NCBI GenBank assembly: GCA_002491565.1
Contig: DKWE01000060.1
Location: forward strand, 28,343 to 92,342
Reading direction: 5' to 3'
DNA length: 64,000 nt
From: Lachnospiraceae bacterium UBA7160
GTDB taxonomy: Bacteria; Bacillota; Clostridia; Lachnospirales; Lachnospiraceae
The translations under genes and the position numbers were made by a program. The notes beneath the pieces are model-generated. The model searched no databases, was not told the origin of the DNA, and was given only the letters and a program-made list of their open reading frames with translations. Positions 54,679-63,996 of the stretch are shown here, one piece after another (the first letter of the stretch is position 1; every line of letters begins with the position of its first letter).

Positions 54679-54753
54679 GCGCCGGGAGAGCTTCGCAGCT
54701 GTCTGCTTCGGTCTTCTGGCACCTGTTATGCCTAGTCAGTCCTTTCCCGGCGC
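54679..54753 (-). terminator. Possible terminator of the ECF sigma operon
   Basis: GCGCCGGGA at the 3' end of the anti-sigma gene pairs with TCCCGGCGC (arms at 54745-54753 and 54679-54687 on the plus strand), followed on the minus strand by GAAAATTT. The loop is long (57 bases), so this is tentative. Confidence 0.35.
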
Positions 54754-55631
54754 TGCAGGCGGATGCCATGCAAAAGCAACAGGGTGCAGGAGAGCAGCAG
54801 AGACACCGTAAGGATGTACAGAAAGTCCCGCGGCATGGAATAGGAGATGGTATGCGTGCCCTGGATGATCAGATGCCCGAGCAGGTAGGAGGCCGGGAAG
54901 AGCCGGATACGCTCAATCCAGATGCGGGCGGAGTCTCTGCGCCGGAAGAGGAACCAGAGGATGGTGAGCAGGAACAGAGCAAGCGACGCGATGGCGAAAT
55001 AGTATCCAAGAACGAGCCTCGGTGTGGAAATGCTCCCGGAGTCTGCCGGCTCCTGTCCGTAGATGCAGACATTTTGTTCCATATTATTTGATGTGTAGTA
55101 GACGACAAAGGGCTGTCCGCCCTCTGGCTTCAGCGTGACGGACTGGGCTCCTCGATTGGCGAACCATCGGTCCCAGAGGGAATCCCATGCCTCAATTTCA
55201 TAGGAAAGAGAAGCGTTGCCGTCCGGATCCGTGCAGCGTGTATAGCGATAACATGTCACCTGATCCGCAAAGGTAATCGTCACACTTTGATCTGGATTTT
55301 CTTTGACCGACAACAGGCCTTCGGAGTAAGGAAAATACTCCGGAGAGGTTGCTGCCGCAAAGGCAGAAACGAGAATCGCAGCAACAAGCATTGCAGTAAG
55401 AAGGATCGTCTGCAGCTTTTTGCGGAGCAGAGATTTCCGGAGCGTCTGCAAAGGGAGCATTTCTTCCTTTGAAATACTGACAGAATCAGATTCCGCCATG
55501 TGTGCATGGACCTTGCGGCATGCGGCGCAGGTTTTCAGATGCGCTTCCACAAACTCAGCGGTGTCGCTGCTGACAAGGTGCTCCACATAGAGCGGAAGAA
55601 GGTCGCGGATGATATTACATTCATTTGTCAT
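54732..55631 (-). CDS. Zinc-finger (zf-HC2) anti-sigma factor
   Basis: 299 residues, membrane protein. The N-terminal zf-HC2 motif has a His and two Cys in EAHLKTCAACRKV. A first transmembrane helix is near 75-95, an extracellular domain at about 95-205, and three or four further helices occupy the C-terminus. It should hold the ECF sigma factor at the membrane until a signal arrives. It overlaps the sigma gene by 11 bases. Confidence 0.85.
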   Translation of the reverse strand: MTNECNIIRDLLPLYVEHLVSSDTAEFVEAHLKTCAACRKVHAHMAESDSVSISKEEMLPLQTLRKSLLRKKLQTILLTAMLVAAILVSAFAAATSPEYFPYSEGLLSVKENPDQSVTITFADQVTCYRYTRCTDPDGNASLSYEIEAWDSLWDRWFANRGAQSVTLKPEGGQPFVVYYTSNNMEQNVCIYGQEPADSGSISTPRLVLGYYFAIASLALFLLTILWFLFRRRDSARIWIERIRLFPASYLLGHLIIQGTHTISYSMPRDFLYILTVSLLLSCTLLLLHGIRLQRRERTD

Positions 55632-56124
55632 AGTCGTTTTCCTCCAGTCTTTCTATGATTTTAGCTCTGGCGCGGTGGTAAGTGACGCAGGCCCAGTTCT
55701 CGGACTTTCCAAAAATCTGCCCGATCTGCCGGAAGCTAAGCTCTGCGAACACTCTCCACATAAATACTTCTTTATAGGGCTCCGGAATCGTGTGCAGCAC
55801 TTCCCGGATCTGCCTTGCATCCTCACGGCGGACCAGCAGTTCCTCCATGGATGGCTCTTGCGAGGGAGAGCGCAGCAGCTCTCCGCTGCCAGGATATTCT
55901 GTTTTTGCTTCCCTTTTTAAATAGGAGAAGTAGGTGTTTTTCGCTATCTGGCATAGCCATACGCGTATGTTGCAGTCGCCGCGGAACTGGTTGAGCGCAT
56001 GTATTGCCTTGAAAAATGTCTCGCTGGTGAGTTCCTCTGCGAGTGAACTGTCATTGGTAAGTCGTCGCAGGTAGGAGAAAACATCCTGAAAATATGCGCG
56101 GTAAATGTCTTCAAATTCCGTCAC
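55621..56124 (-). CDS. ECF-type RNA polymerase sigma factor
   Basis: 167 residues with region 2 (DVFSYLRRLTNDSSLAEELTSETFFKA) and region 4 (VFAELSFRQIGQIFGKSENWACVTYHRARAKI). GTG start at 56124, seven bases after AGGAGG. Upstream on the minus strand, TTGTAAGA-N16-GTCTTATC (56144-56175) may be an autoregulated ECF promoter. The signal is probably envelope stress, inferred from the membrane partner only. Confidence 0.9.
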   Translation of the reverse strand: MTEFEDIYRAYFQDVFSYLRRLTNDSSLAEELTSETFFKAIHALNQFRGDCNIRVWLCQIAKNTYFSYLKREAKTEYPGSGELLRSPSQEPSMEELLVRREDARQIREVLHTIPEPYKEVFMWRVFAELSFRQIGQIFGKSENWACVTYHRARAKIIERLEENDYDK

Positions 56125-56143
56125 CTTTCCACCTCCTTTCGCA

Positions 56144-56175
56144 GATAAGACTTCTGTAGCAGGAAAATCTTACAA
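56144..56175 (-). promoter_or_regulatory. Candidate autoregulated ECF promoter
   Basis: On the minus strand, TTGTAAGA (56168-56175), 16 bases, then GTCTTATC (56144-56151). No good sigma-A promoter is closer to the sigma gene. Confidence 0.4.
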
Positions 56176-56572
56176 ACTTTTGAAAAAATATTGGAATTGA
56201 AAGATTTGCAGTGAGCTGTATGCAGGCTACAGGCAAAGGAGAGGCATATCCGCTACAGTAGAAGTATAAGGTATACCAGAGCTTTTGAGAATATAGAATT
56301 TTGATTTGCTGTGATTCGTGGGAATGATAGATCTCAATCAGATTTGGGATTGCAATTTAATAAGAGCAGTGTTATTCTGACAATAACGTCCATTACAGTT
56401 CAGCTTCCAAGGCCATTTCGATAACGTTATCCGAACCTGTCATTTAAGCACAGTTAGTGTGGGGCAGTTCTCACAGGCTTTTCCATAGGCACTTTGTGCT
56501 GGAATATGCTGGTTTACAGAATGTCATTGGCTAGGCAGCTGTAATTAGTAGTTCATAAAAGGGGAATATGGT
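56176..56572. other. Intergenic region between the ECF sigma and PQQ-propeller genes
   Basis: No gene or tRNA is seen. The only structure noted is the palindrome GATAACGTTATC near 56420. A plus-strand promoter for the propeller gene is not clear. Confidence 0.5.
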
Positions 56573-58651
56573 ATGTCCAGTGGAACGGAGAAAGACAGGC
56601 AGTTTGGCAGATATGAGGAAGAGGACGAGACGCCCAGGAAAATAGGGCGGCTGCAGGAGAGCAGAAAGAAAAATGAGATGCCAAGGCGATCGGAGCGGTT
56701 GCGTGACCGTGAGAAGAAGAATGATGCGTTAAGACGCACAGAGCAGGTGCAGGAGAGCAAAAAAAGCGGCGAAGTATCCGAAGAAGTGGAATGGCTGCAG
56801 GAGCGTAAAAAAAGACGGCAGCCCCACAGGTCAGAGTCACAGAACTCGAAGCGAAGGCCAGGAAAAGGCTGGCTGCTTCTGGGGCTTTTGGAGCTGGCGG
56901 CGGCGCTTGCATATCTTGGCATACTGGCAGGAGTACTCCATCCATGGACGTATCAGACCGGGCAGGAATATACGAACGAGGCAATTGAGGCTGCGCAGAA
57001 TTTCGTGGAGGCGAGTCTGGGGCAGGCTGCAGGGACAGACGGGAATGCGCAGCTGCAGGGGGATGATGCAGCAGAAGGCGGAGCTATGACTGGCGCTGAA
57101 GTAGAGACAGAGCAGGGCATTGTATTTGCGCCGCACAGTGTTCCCTCGACAGCGCCGTCCAATCTGATTGCCTACACGGAGGTCCTGGACGGGGAGACCC
57201 TTTACAACAATGCGAATGGTTATCACGCGCGGGAAGAGATTACCTTCGGATTTGGGGAAGAGTATACGGATATTGATGGAGTCCTGACCTTCCGCGGCGA
57301 CAATTTCCGCAACAGCCCGGCGTTTGGGTATGCGGAAATGACGGATTTCACCCTGAATGGGGTGTGGTCTAAGGATACGAGCGGTCTGACCTACAACGGC
57401 GCAAGCTGGAGCGGAAGCGGGTGGACTGGTCAGCCGTTGATTGTTACGTGGCCGGAAGAGACCAGGAAAGCGATGAACCTGTACGACTGGGCGAAGGAAA
57501 AGGAGGATCTGACGGAGGTGATCTATGCGTGCATGGATGGCTACGTCTATTTTCTGGAGCTGTACACCGGACAGGAGACGCGGAAGCCGATGTACCTTGG
57601 TTATACGTTCAAGGGATCAGGAGCGCTGGACCCGAGAGGCTATCCGATCCTGTACGTAGGAGCAGGGTATGACAGCAACGAAGGAACCGCGCGGGCTTTT
57701 ATCGTCAACCTGCTGGACTGCAGTGTGATGTACACCTTCGGCAATCAGGACTCCTTCTCCCTGCGCGGCAACCTGAGCTACTTTGACTCCTCTGCACTGG
57801 TCGATGCGGAGACGGATACGCTGATCTATCCGGGGGAAAATGGGATTCTGTATCTGATCAAGCTGAATACGGCCTATGACGCGGCAGCGGGCACACTCAC
57901 GGTCGCGCCGGGGCCGATTGTGAAGTGGCATTATTATGGTACAAGAACCAGCACAGGCTCCTACTGGGTCGGAATGGAAGACAGTGCGGTGATCTATGAA
58001 GGCTATCTGTTTATCGCGGACAACGGGGGCAACATGATGTGCCTGGATCTGAATACGCTGCAGCTGGTTTGGGTGCAGGATATCCTGGATGACTCCAACT
58101 CCACTCCGGTGCTCTCTGTGGAGGATGGGAAGCTCTACCTGTATGTGAGCACTTCCTTCCATCTTGGCTGGAGAAGCTCGGTATCCGCGACGATTCCGGT
58201 GTGGAAGCTGGATGCCGAGACTGGAGAAATCGTATGGCAGAAGGATTACGAGTGCTATACAGAGGATGGCGTCTCCGGGGGCGTCCAGTCCACGATCGCA
58301 GTTGGAAAAGAGGGGCTGTCAGACTACCTCTATGTGACAGTTGCCAGAACCGGGGAGCTGTATGGCGGAGTCCTCGCCTGCCTGAACCGGCACACCGGAG
58401 AAAAGGTCTGGGAGCACCGCGCCTATTATGCGTGGTCGTCGCCTGTCTGTGTCTACAATTCGAACGGGACCGGCCGGGTGCTCTACTGTACCTGTGATGG
58501 AAACATGTATCTGCTGGACGGGATCTCCGGGGAGGTGCTGAGCACGCTTTCCCTCGGCAACGGCGCGATCGAGGCGACACCGGCAGTCTTCAAGAATTAT
58601 GCAGTCGTGGGAACCAGGACGTGTAAGATCTGGGGCGTGGAGCTGAAGTAG
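56573..58651 (+). CDS. Membrane-anchored PQQ-like beta-propeller protein with charged N-terminal repeats
   Basis: 692 residues. Residues 21-84 are four tandem 16-residue units (starting PRKIGRLQ, PRRSERLR, LRRTEQVQ, SEEVEWLQ), highly charged and probably coiled coil. One transmembrane helix follows at about 100-122. The rest is outside: a linker, then a PQQ/quinoprotein-type propeller with repeats such as LDAETGEIVWQKD, LNRHTGEKVWEH and LDGISGEVLSTL. There is no catalytic motif, so a scaffold or sensor role is possible. AAAAGGGG precedes the ATG. Confidence 0.8.
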   Translation: MSSGTEKDRQFGRYEEEDETPRKIGRLQESRKKNEMPRRSERLRDREKKNDALRRTEQVQESKKSGEVSEEVEWLQERKKRRQPHRSESQNSKRRPGKGWLLLGLLELAAALAYLGILAGVLHPWTYQTGQEYTNEAIEAAQNFVEASLGQAAGTDGNAQLQGDDAAEGGAMTGAEVETEQGIVFAPHSVPSTAPSNLIAYTEVLDGETLYNNANGYHAREEITFGFGEEYTDIDGVLTFRGDNFRNSPAFGYAEMTDFTLNGVWSKDTSGLTYNGASWSGSGWTGQPLIVTWPEETRKAMNLYDWAKEKEDLTEVIYACMDGYVYFLELYTGQETRKPMYLGYTFKGSGALDPRGYPILYVGAGYDSNEGTARAFIVNLLDCSVMYTFGNQDSFSLRGNLSYFDSSALVDAETDTLIYPGENGILYLIKLNTAYDAAAGTLTVAPGPIVKWHYYGTRTSTGSYWVGMEDSAVIYEGYLFIADNGGNMMCLDLNTLQLVWVQDILDDSNSTPVLSVEDGKLYLYVSTSFHLGWRSSVSATIPVWKLDAETGEIVWQKDYECYTEDGVSGGVQSTIAVGKEGLSDYLYVTVARTGELYGGVLACLNRHTGEKVWEHRAYYAWSSPVCVYNSNGTGRVLYCTCDGNMYLLDGISGEVLSTLSLGNGAIEATPAVFKNYAVVGTRTCKIWGVELK

Positions 58652-58719
58652 GCAGATATGAGAAAGTCTTGCGTGGGATCGGAGAATGAAGGAGCCAGAT
58701 TTTGAGGGCGTTGCGAGCG

Positions 58720-58748
58720 TTGACTTTCAGGAAACGAAAAGGTATACT
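58720..58748 (+). promoter_or_regulatory. Promoter of the DUF1703 gene
   Basis: -35 TTGACT (58720-58725), a 17-base spacer and -10 TATACT (58743-58748). Confidence 0.75.
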
Positions 58749-58797
58749 GGTGAAAACAGTAAAGTGGTATTCCTCAGGTATCGGTAGGAGTGATAAA

Positions 58798-60495
58798 ATG
58801 GCAGTTATGAAAAAGAAACTTCCGATCGGGATTGAGTGTTTTGAAAAATTGAGAATTGAAGATTTCTATTTTATAGATAAGACAACTCTGATTAAGGACT
58901 TACTTCAAAACTGGGCGGAAGTAAATCTTTTTACACGCCCAAGAAGATTTGGAAAGTCCCTGAACATGAGCATGCTGAAAAGCTTCTTTGAACTGGGGTG
59001 CAGGAAAGAAATTTTCGATGGCCTGGCGATCTCGAAAGAGACCACTCTGTGCGAGGAGTATATGGGTCAGTTCCCAGTGCTGCTGGTTTCCTTGAAAAGC
59101 GTCAATGCGGGAACGTATGAGAAAGCCCGCGATATGGCGATTCAGATTATAAACAGCGAGGCGAGACGCTTTCAGTATCTGCTGGACAGTGAGCGGCTTA
59201 CCGCTTATGATAAGCAGGCGTTTGCTGCAATGCTGCAGCCGGACATGAGCGAGGCAGTTCTGTGCAGCAGCCTGAAGGTTCTCTCGGAACTTCTGGAAAA
59301 GCATCATGCCCGCAAGGTAATTCTTTTGATTGATGAGTATGATGTGCCGCTGGCAAAGGCGTTTGAGCGCGGATACTATGATGAGATGGTGCTTCTGATC
59401 CGAAATATGTTTGAGCACGCGCTGAAGACGAACGACAGTCTGAGGTTTGCGGTACTGACCGGGTGCATGCGCATCTCAAAGGAGAGCATTTTTACCGGAC
59501 TGAATAATCTGAAGGTGCTGTCGGTAGCAGAGGTGCAGTTCGATGAGTACTTCGGGTTCACAGACAGAGAAGTGAGGGAGATGCTGGAGTATTATGACCT
59601 TCTGGATCATTATGAGGAGGTCCGGGAATGGTACGATGGCTATCAGTTTGGAAATGTAGAGGTATACTGCCCCTGGGATGTGATTAATTACTGTGACGCA
59701 CTGCGGGCGGATCCGGATGCGCAGCCAAGGAATTACTGGTCGAATACCAGCAGCAATGAGGCGGTGAAGCGTTTCCTGCAGGAAGCGGATAAAGGCGCCA
59801 CCAGGCGCGAGATTGAAAAGCTGATAGCTGGCGAGGTGATTACAAAGGAAATCCATCAGGAGTTGACGTATCAGGATATGTATGCATCCATAGAGAACTT
59901 GTGGAGCGTCCTGTTCACCACAGGATACCTGACACAGAGGGGAAAGCCGGACGGGGACAGTTTCCGCCTGGCAATTCCGAATATTGAGATCCGGAAAATT
60001 TTCACGACGCAGATCATGGAACTTTTTAAAGAGAATGTGCCGAAAAATGGAGAGGCGTTAAGAAATTTCTGCCAGGCATTGAAGGCTGGAGATGCGGAGC
60101 GCGTGGAAACATTGCTTGGGGATTATCTGAAGCGGACGATCAGCATTCGGGATACGTTTGTGAAAAAGCAGATGAAGGAAAATTTCTACCATGGCATTTT
60201 GCTCGGAATCCTGAGCTTTCAGGAGGATTGGAGTGTCTCCTCCAACAAGGAATCAGGAGACGGGTACAGTGATATTCTGGTGGAGATGGACGAGGATGGG
60301 GAAGGGATTGTCTTCGAACTCAAGTATGCAGAGGACGGAAGGCTGGAGACGGCCTGCCGGGAAGCCCTGGAGCAGATCGAACGGAACCGGTATGAGGAAG
60401 AACTGCGGGACGAGGGTGTGGAAGTGATCCTGAAATATGGGATTGCTTTTTATAAGAAGAGGTGCAGGGTGATGCTTGCGGATGGGGCTAAGTGA
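58798..60495 (+). CDS. AAA-ATPase-like / PD-(D/E)XK protein (DUF1703)
   Basis: 565 residues. The N-terminal AAA-ATPase-like domain has the P-loop variant RPRRFGKSLNMSML and Walker B VILLIDEYD. The C-terminal PDDEXK domain has SDILVEMDED followed by VFELKY, the D...ExK core of the restriction-nuclease fold. The family is very common in multiple copies in gut anaerobes and has no established function. I start at ATG 58798 behind TAGGAG, which leaves the promoter upstream; the frame is open to 58702. Confidence 0.88.
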   Translation: MAVMKKKLPIGIECFEKLRIEDFYFIDKTTLIKDLLQNWAEVNLFTRPRRFGKSLNMSMLKSFFELGCRKEIFDGLAISKETTLCEEYMGQFPVLLVSLKSVNAGTYEKARDMAIQIINSEARRFQYLLDSERLTAYDKQAFAAMLQPDMSEAVLCSSLKVLSELLEKHHARKVILLIDEYDVPLAKAFERGYYDEMVLLIRNMFEHALKTNDSLRFAVLTGCMRISKESIFTGLNNLKVLSVAEVQFDEYFGFTDREVREMLEYYDLLDHYEEVREWYDGYQFGNVEVYCPWDVINYCDALRADPDAQPRNYWSNTSSNEAVKRFLQEADKGATRREIEKLIAGEVITKEIHQELTYQDMYASIENLWSVLFTTGYLTQRGKPDGDSFRLAIPNIEIRKIFTTQIMELFKENVPKNGEALRNFCQALKAGDAERVETLLGDYLKRTISIRDTFVKKQMKENFYHGILLGILSFQEDWSVSSNKESGDGYSDILVEMDEDGEGIVFELKYAEDGRLETACREALEQIERNRYEEELRDEGVEVILKYGIAFYKKRCRVMLADGAK

Positions 60496-60698
60496 GAGAC
60501 GAAATAAATGGTGAAGGAAATTTTGCAGGAGCTGGAGAACGGGGACAGATGCACCTTGATAAGGTATCAGTGAACGTTATGCAATCAACGCTAAGGAGGA
60601 TTAGGTATCACGTTTACCGTTACATTATAGACTTATCTTTTTGTATGGCAGTTGTCACATTATAACGGAAATTCATGGGGAAGGAGTAGAGGTTTAAC

Positions 60699-61919
60699 GT
60701 GAGAAAGGTGTTGTATGCAGGGCTGGTTGTTTTTTGTTGCAGTTTGCTTGGAGCAAGCGGCGTGAACGCATCGGATGATTTTCCGGAAAATATAAAGATG
60801 TGGCTGGTGCAGGAAGCGCTGGACACGGTGGAAAATGGGCTGCAGGAGGTTCAGGAGGAAGTGATCTCGCTGTATACGGCAAATGAAGAAGTATACGCAG
60901 AGGCGAAGGAGTGTCTGGACGCAGCGAAGGGAGAAGCGCCGGAGCAGGCAATACTCTTGTACCTGACGGAAAGCCTTGAGGAGTATAACAAGAGTGCTTT
61001 GACAAGAAAAGTATCAGAATCATTCGGGACAGTTCTGGTAAATGGTTTATCGGAATCTACTGCTGAGTTAGCAGGCGGCGTGATTCTTTCCAATTTATGG
61101 AATTCTTATTGCACACCGATGAATATGCCAGAGGAGATGCCTCCGGAGGTGTGTGTGATTCTGGACTACAGGGATGCGTCATGGGTTGTGAACTTTACTG
61201 CAAATGATCAGAATATATTGAGCAGAAAAGTAATTGCGATATCGGAGCCCTGGTCCAATGCGTGGCGGGATGATTTGGCTCAAAGGGAATTTGCGTCTAT
61301 GTTTGGAGCGCTTTCAGAATCAGTGGTCAGCTATAAAGAATTCTGTGACTATGAAACGATCGAGACGCCCAGTTTTTTGCCAGGTAAGGAAGTCCCGGAA
61401 GGAGATTCTTTTTACAAATGGGCAGCAGAGAAGATGACCTCTGATATGGTGCTCTTTTACCAAAATGGCAATCGTCTGGGTTTGCCGGAAGCTGTTATGG
61501 AGTATGCGGAACGCTGGCTGGATGCCAGTGCAGATGGGTGTCAAAAAATACTGGTCTGGGATCAATTGTCAGGAAGGGCGGCAGAGATTCTGGAAAGTGC
61601 CAGAGCGCTTTCAGATCATACATCCATTTCTGTTAGTGAGTTATATTCTGCTGTTTTATCCTCTTACGCGGCACAGTCCGGGGCAGAATATCTGGCATTT
61701 GTGGGAGCTGTCAGCAATTCTGGCGTTTACAGGAAGCCGGAAGGGATTTCAGGTGAGCATCTGCTGCTTGCAGAGTATGCAGACGGGAATGGCTTATTCC
61801 TGAGTATTGTGGAGATGGGGGAGTATGTGCAGGTAGTTTCTATGCCGGCTGCGTGGCAGGATATGCAGGAGCTGGAAGCGTATTTTGGAGGATGTGATTA
61901 TACCCTATCCGTTGACTAA
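60699..61919 (+). CDS. Secreted protein of unknown function
   Basis: 406 residues from GTG 60699. A signal peptide (MRKVLYAGLVVFCCSLLGAS) is followed by a probable cleavage after VNA. The mature protein is acidic with helical stretches and contains no motif I recognise. Residues about 85-110 are moderately hydrophobic. AAGGAG is 13 bases upstream, a little far. It is a single gene followed by palindromic repeat copy B. Confidence 0.65.
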   Translation: MRKVLYAGLVVFCCSLLGASGVNASDDFPENIKMWLVQEALDTVENGLQEVQEEVISLYTANEEVYAEAKECLDAAKGEAPEQAILLYLTESLEEYNKSALTRKVSESFGTVLVNGLSESTAELAGGVILSNLWNSYCTPMNMPEEMPPEVCVILDYRDASWVVNFTANDQNILSRKVIAISEPWSNAWRDDLAQREFASMFGALSESVVSYKEFCDYETIETPSFLPGKEVPEGDSFYKWAAEKMTSDMVLFYQNGNRLGLPEAVMEYAERWLDASADGCQKILVWDQLSGRAAEILESARALSDHTSISVSELYSAVLSSYAAQSGAEYLAFVGAVSNSGVYRKPEGISGEHLLLAEYADGNGLFLSIVEMGEYVQVVSMPAAWQDMQELEAYFGGCDYTLSVD

Positions 61920-61971
61920 GAGGAGACGTCAGTTGGAATAGTCGAGAGAAACAAATTCGTATAGAGAAAAT

Positions 61972-62066
61972 GAGGGTGCTGCAAAAATGCGGAAAGCTGC
62001 AAGCTATGGTACGCCAGTTGGTCAAATACCTGAACTTGTGTCTGGACTGTATTTTGCAGCATCCTC
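61972..62066. repeat. Palindromic intergenic repeat, copy B
   Basis: About 95 bases with arms GAGGGTGCTGCA and TGCAGCATCCTC, followed by five T. Same ends, central CTATGGTA and right-hand TGTATTTTGCAGCA context as copy A at 40691. The wobble pair is at a different position in each copy, so the stem is kept in both. Confidence 0.75.
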
Positions 62067-62382
62067 TTTTTGCGAAGATGCAATAAGAACATTCGAGGTT
62101 ACTGTTCACGCCAGCATCTAAATACATTTTATGCTTGCACATATTTAAATCTGTTTTAGAGAATTGTATGATATATGCGGCCAGTCGGTCTGGCTCATTT
62201 GTAATAGCGTTGCTGTCAGGAGCGATACCTCTGCTCGTTTTGCTGCTAATACAGCAGTCCTCCACACCCCGAAACAATTCGATTTCGGACCCGGTCTGTT
62301 ATCAAGTGTGTGCAATGTGCACAAAATTTAAGTAATTTAATTATAAAAATGGTAAAAAAGCAGGATGGCCTATAAAAAAGGA

Positions 62383-62411
62383 TTGTGTTCATGCCGAATT
62401 AGATTTATACT
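62383..62411 (+). promoter_or_regulatory. Candidate promoter of the mannanase gene
   Basis: -35 TTGTGT (62383-62388), a 17-base spacer and -10 TATACT (62406-62411). Confidence 0.5.
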
Positions 62412-62520
62412 TGTTTGTATGAAAAGTCAGAATGAACGAAAATATTACGAAAGAGTTTACGAAAACGCATAATGGGAGGTCGAATCGCCTGCAATATAGG
62501 TGGTTTGAAGAGCAGAGCTT

Positions 62521-63996
62521 ATGAAATATGGTAAAAAGAGAAGCGGATGGATGTGGGCGGGGTGCTTTGCAGCGCTTGTATCAATGTGTCTGGGGCAGTC
62601 GATGACCGGCAAGGCGGCAGAGTCTTTTACAGACAGTGCCGACAGCGGGCTGGAGATGCCCTCAGAGGCGGCTGCCAGCAGTGAGCTGGAAAAGCTTTCA
62701 GAGTCAGCTGTCAGCAGTGAGCTGGAAAAGCTTCCAGAGTCAGCTGTCAGCAGTGAAACGGAAGATCTTTCGGAGGTGGCTGTCGGCAGTGAGACAGAAG
62801 CGCTTTTGGAGGCCACTGCCAGCAGTGAGCTGGAAGGACCTTCGGAGACTGCCGCCAGCGGTAAGCCGGAGGAGACTTCGGGAGCAGCCCGTATCCTTGC
62901 TCGCTATGAGGCAGAGGACGCAGCCTTTGCCGGGAATGTACATGCAGGCGACGGGTATGCCACGGGATTTCAGGAGGATGGCGACGCCTGTATTTTTTAT
63001 GTGGAAGCGCCGGAAGATGGCTTTTACGATCTGCGATTTTCCAGTGCCGGAGCAGGAGGGTACAAGGAAAATACCGTCGCAGTAGACGGTGCATATGCCG
63101 GGAATCTGGTGACAGAGGGCAGTGAATTTGCCGAGTCCCAGGTCAACCGGGTCTGGATGGCGGCCGGTGCGCATGAGGTCTCGGTCACGAAGTTCTGGGG
63201 CTGGATCGATCTGGACTATCTGGAACTGCTCACGTCAGAGCCGATCCCGGATTCAGTCTATGAGGTTCCGGCAAGCCTGGTCAATGCGGATGCCTCCGAG
63301 GAAGCAAAGAGGCTGATGAGCTATCTCGCGGATGAGTACGGAGAACACTTTCTCTCCGGGCAGTACTGCGATACAGGCATGTATGGCAAGGAGTTTCAGG
63401 TCATCCAGAAGGTGACAGGAAAGACGCCCGCAGTACTCGGGCTGGATTTTATTGAATATACGCCGTCCCGTGTGGAGCATGGAAGCGCAGGACATGCGAC
63501 GGAATACGCATTGGACTTCTGGGAGAAGGGCGGGATCGTGACCTTCTGCTGGCACTGGAATGCTCCTTCGAAGTATCTGACCGGAGAGTGGTACCGGGGC
63601 TTCTATGCAGACAGCACGGATATCGATCTTGCTAAGATTTGTTCTGGCGAGGATGCGGAAGGGTATGATTTGCTGATGCAGGATATCGATGCGATTGCAC
63701 AGCAGCTTACGATTCTGCGGGACGCGGGCGTGCCGGTGCTGTTCCGGCCGCTGCATGAGGCGAGCGGCGGATGGTTCTGGTGGGGCGCTTCCGGGCCGGA
63801 CGCGTACATATGGCTTTACCGGCTGCTCTATGACAAGCTGACGGAGGAATACGGACTGAACAATCTGATCTGGCTGTGGAACGGGCAGGCGAAGGAGTGG
63901 TATCCGGGTGATGAATATGTGGATATCATCGGTGAGGATATTTACCCGGGCGAGAAGGTCTACACCTCTCAGGTCAATAACCCAAAAGTCGAATAA
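62521..63996 (+). CDS. Secreted GH26 beta-mannanase with CBM35-like domain, truncated at the window edge
   Basis: 491 residues to the stop. A signal peptide (about 1-33) precedes an acidic linker with 12-residue repeats (53-124), a CBM35-like domain (about 128-238, RYEAEDA...WIDLDYLEL) and a GH26 domain from about 250. The acid/base glutamate is in RPLHEASGGWFWWG. TAA at 63994-63996 comes before the expected nucleophile glutamate, soon after GEDIYPGEKVYTSQVN. The next frame stays open to the window end, so a frameshift near 63979-63985 is likely. It would degrade mannan or glucomannan outside the cell. Confidence 0.8.
   Translation: MKYGKKRSGWMWAGCFAALVSMCLGQSMTGKAAESFTDSADSGLEMPSEAAASSELEKLSESAVSSELEKLPESAVSSETEDLSEVAVGSETEALLEATASSELEGPSETAASGKPEETSGAARILARYEAEDAAFAGNVHAGDGYATGFQEDGDACIFYVEAPEDGFYDLRFSSAGAGGYKENTVAVDGAYAGNLVTEGSEFAESQVNRVWMAAGAHEVSVTKFWGWIDLDYLELLTSEPIPDSVYEVPASLVNADASEEAKRLMSYLADEYGEHFLSGQYCDTGMYGKEFQVIQKVTGKTPAVLGLDFIEYTPSRVEHGSAGHATEYALDFWEKGGIVTFCWHWNAPSKYLTGEWYRGFYADSTDIDLAKICSGEDAEGYDLLMQDIDAIAQQLTILRDAGVPVLFRPLHEASGGWFWWGASGPDAYIWLYRLLYDKLTEEYGLNNLIWLWNGQAKEWYPGDEYVDIIGEDIYPGEKVYTSQVNNPKVE
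62677..62892 (+). repeat. 36-bp tandem repeats in the mannanase linker
   Basis: Six units of 36 bases encode 12-residue repeats such as SSELEKLSESAV and SSELEKLPESAV. The first two are nearly identical and later ones diverge. Confidence 0.85.

Larger units (their letters stand above)
61920..62520. other. 601-base intergenic region before the mannanase gene
   Basis: Contains repeat copy B (61972-62066), an AT-rich stretch and the mannanase promoter (62383-62411). Frames on either strand (plus 62135-62335, minus 61840-62277) lack ribosome sites and run through the repeat or the neighbouring gene. I see no gene. Confidence 0.6.

Noticed and set aside
54636..55091. Plus-strand frame opposite the anti-sigma gene
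   Set aside because: Shadow frame; the minus-strand anti-sigma gene is supported by its zinc-finger motif, membrane helices and sigma partner.
61840..62277. Minus-strand open frame across repeat copy B
   Set aside because: It runs through the palindromic repeat and into the 3' end of the upstream gene and has no ribosome site.
62135..62335. 66-codon plus-strand frame with a hydrophobic stretch
   Set aside because: No ribosome site or promoter close by; probably chance in an AT-rich region.
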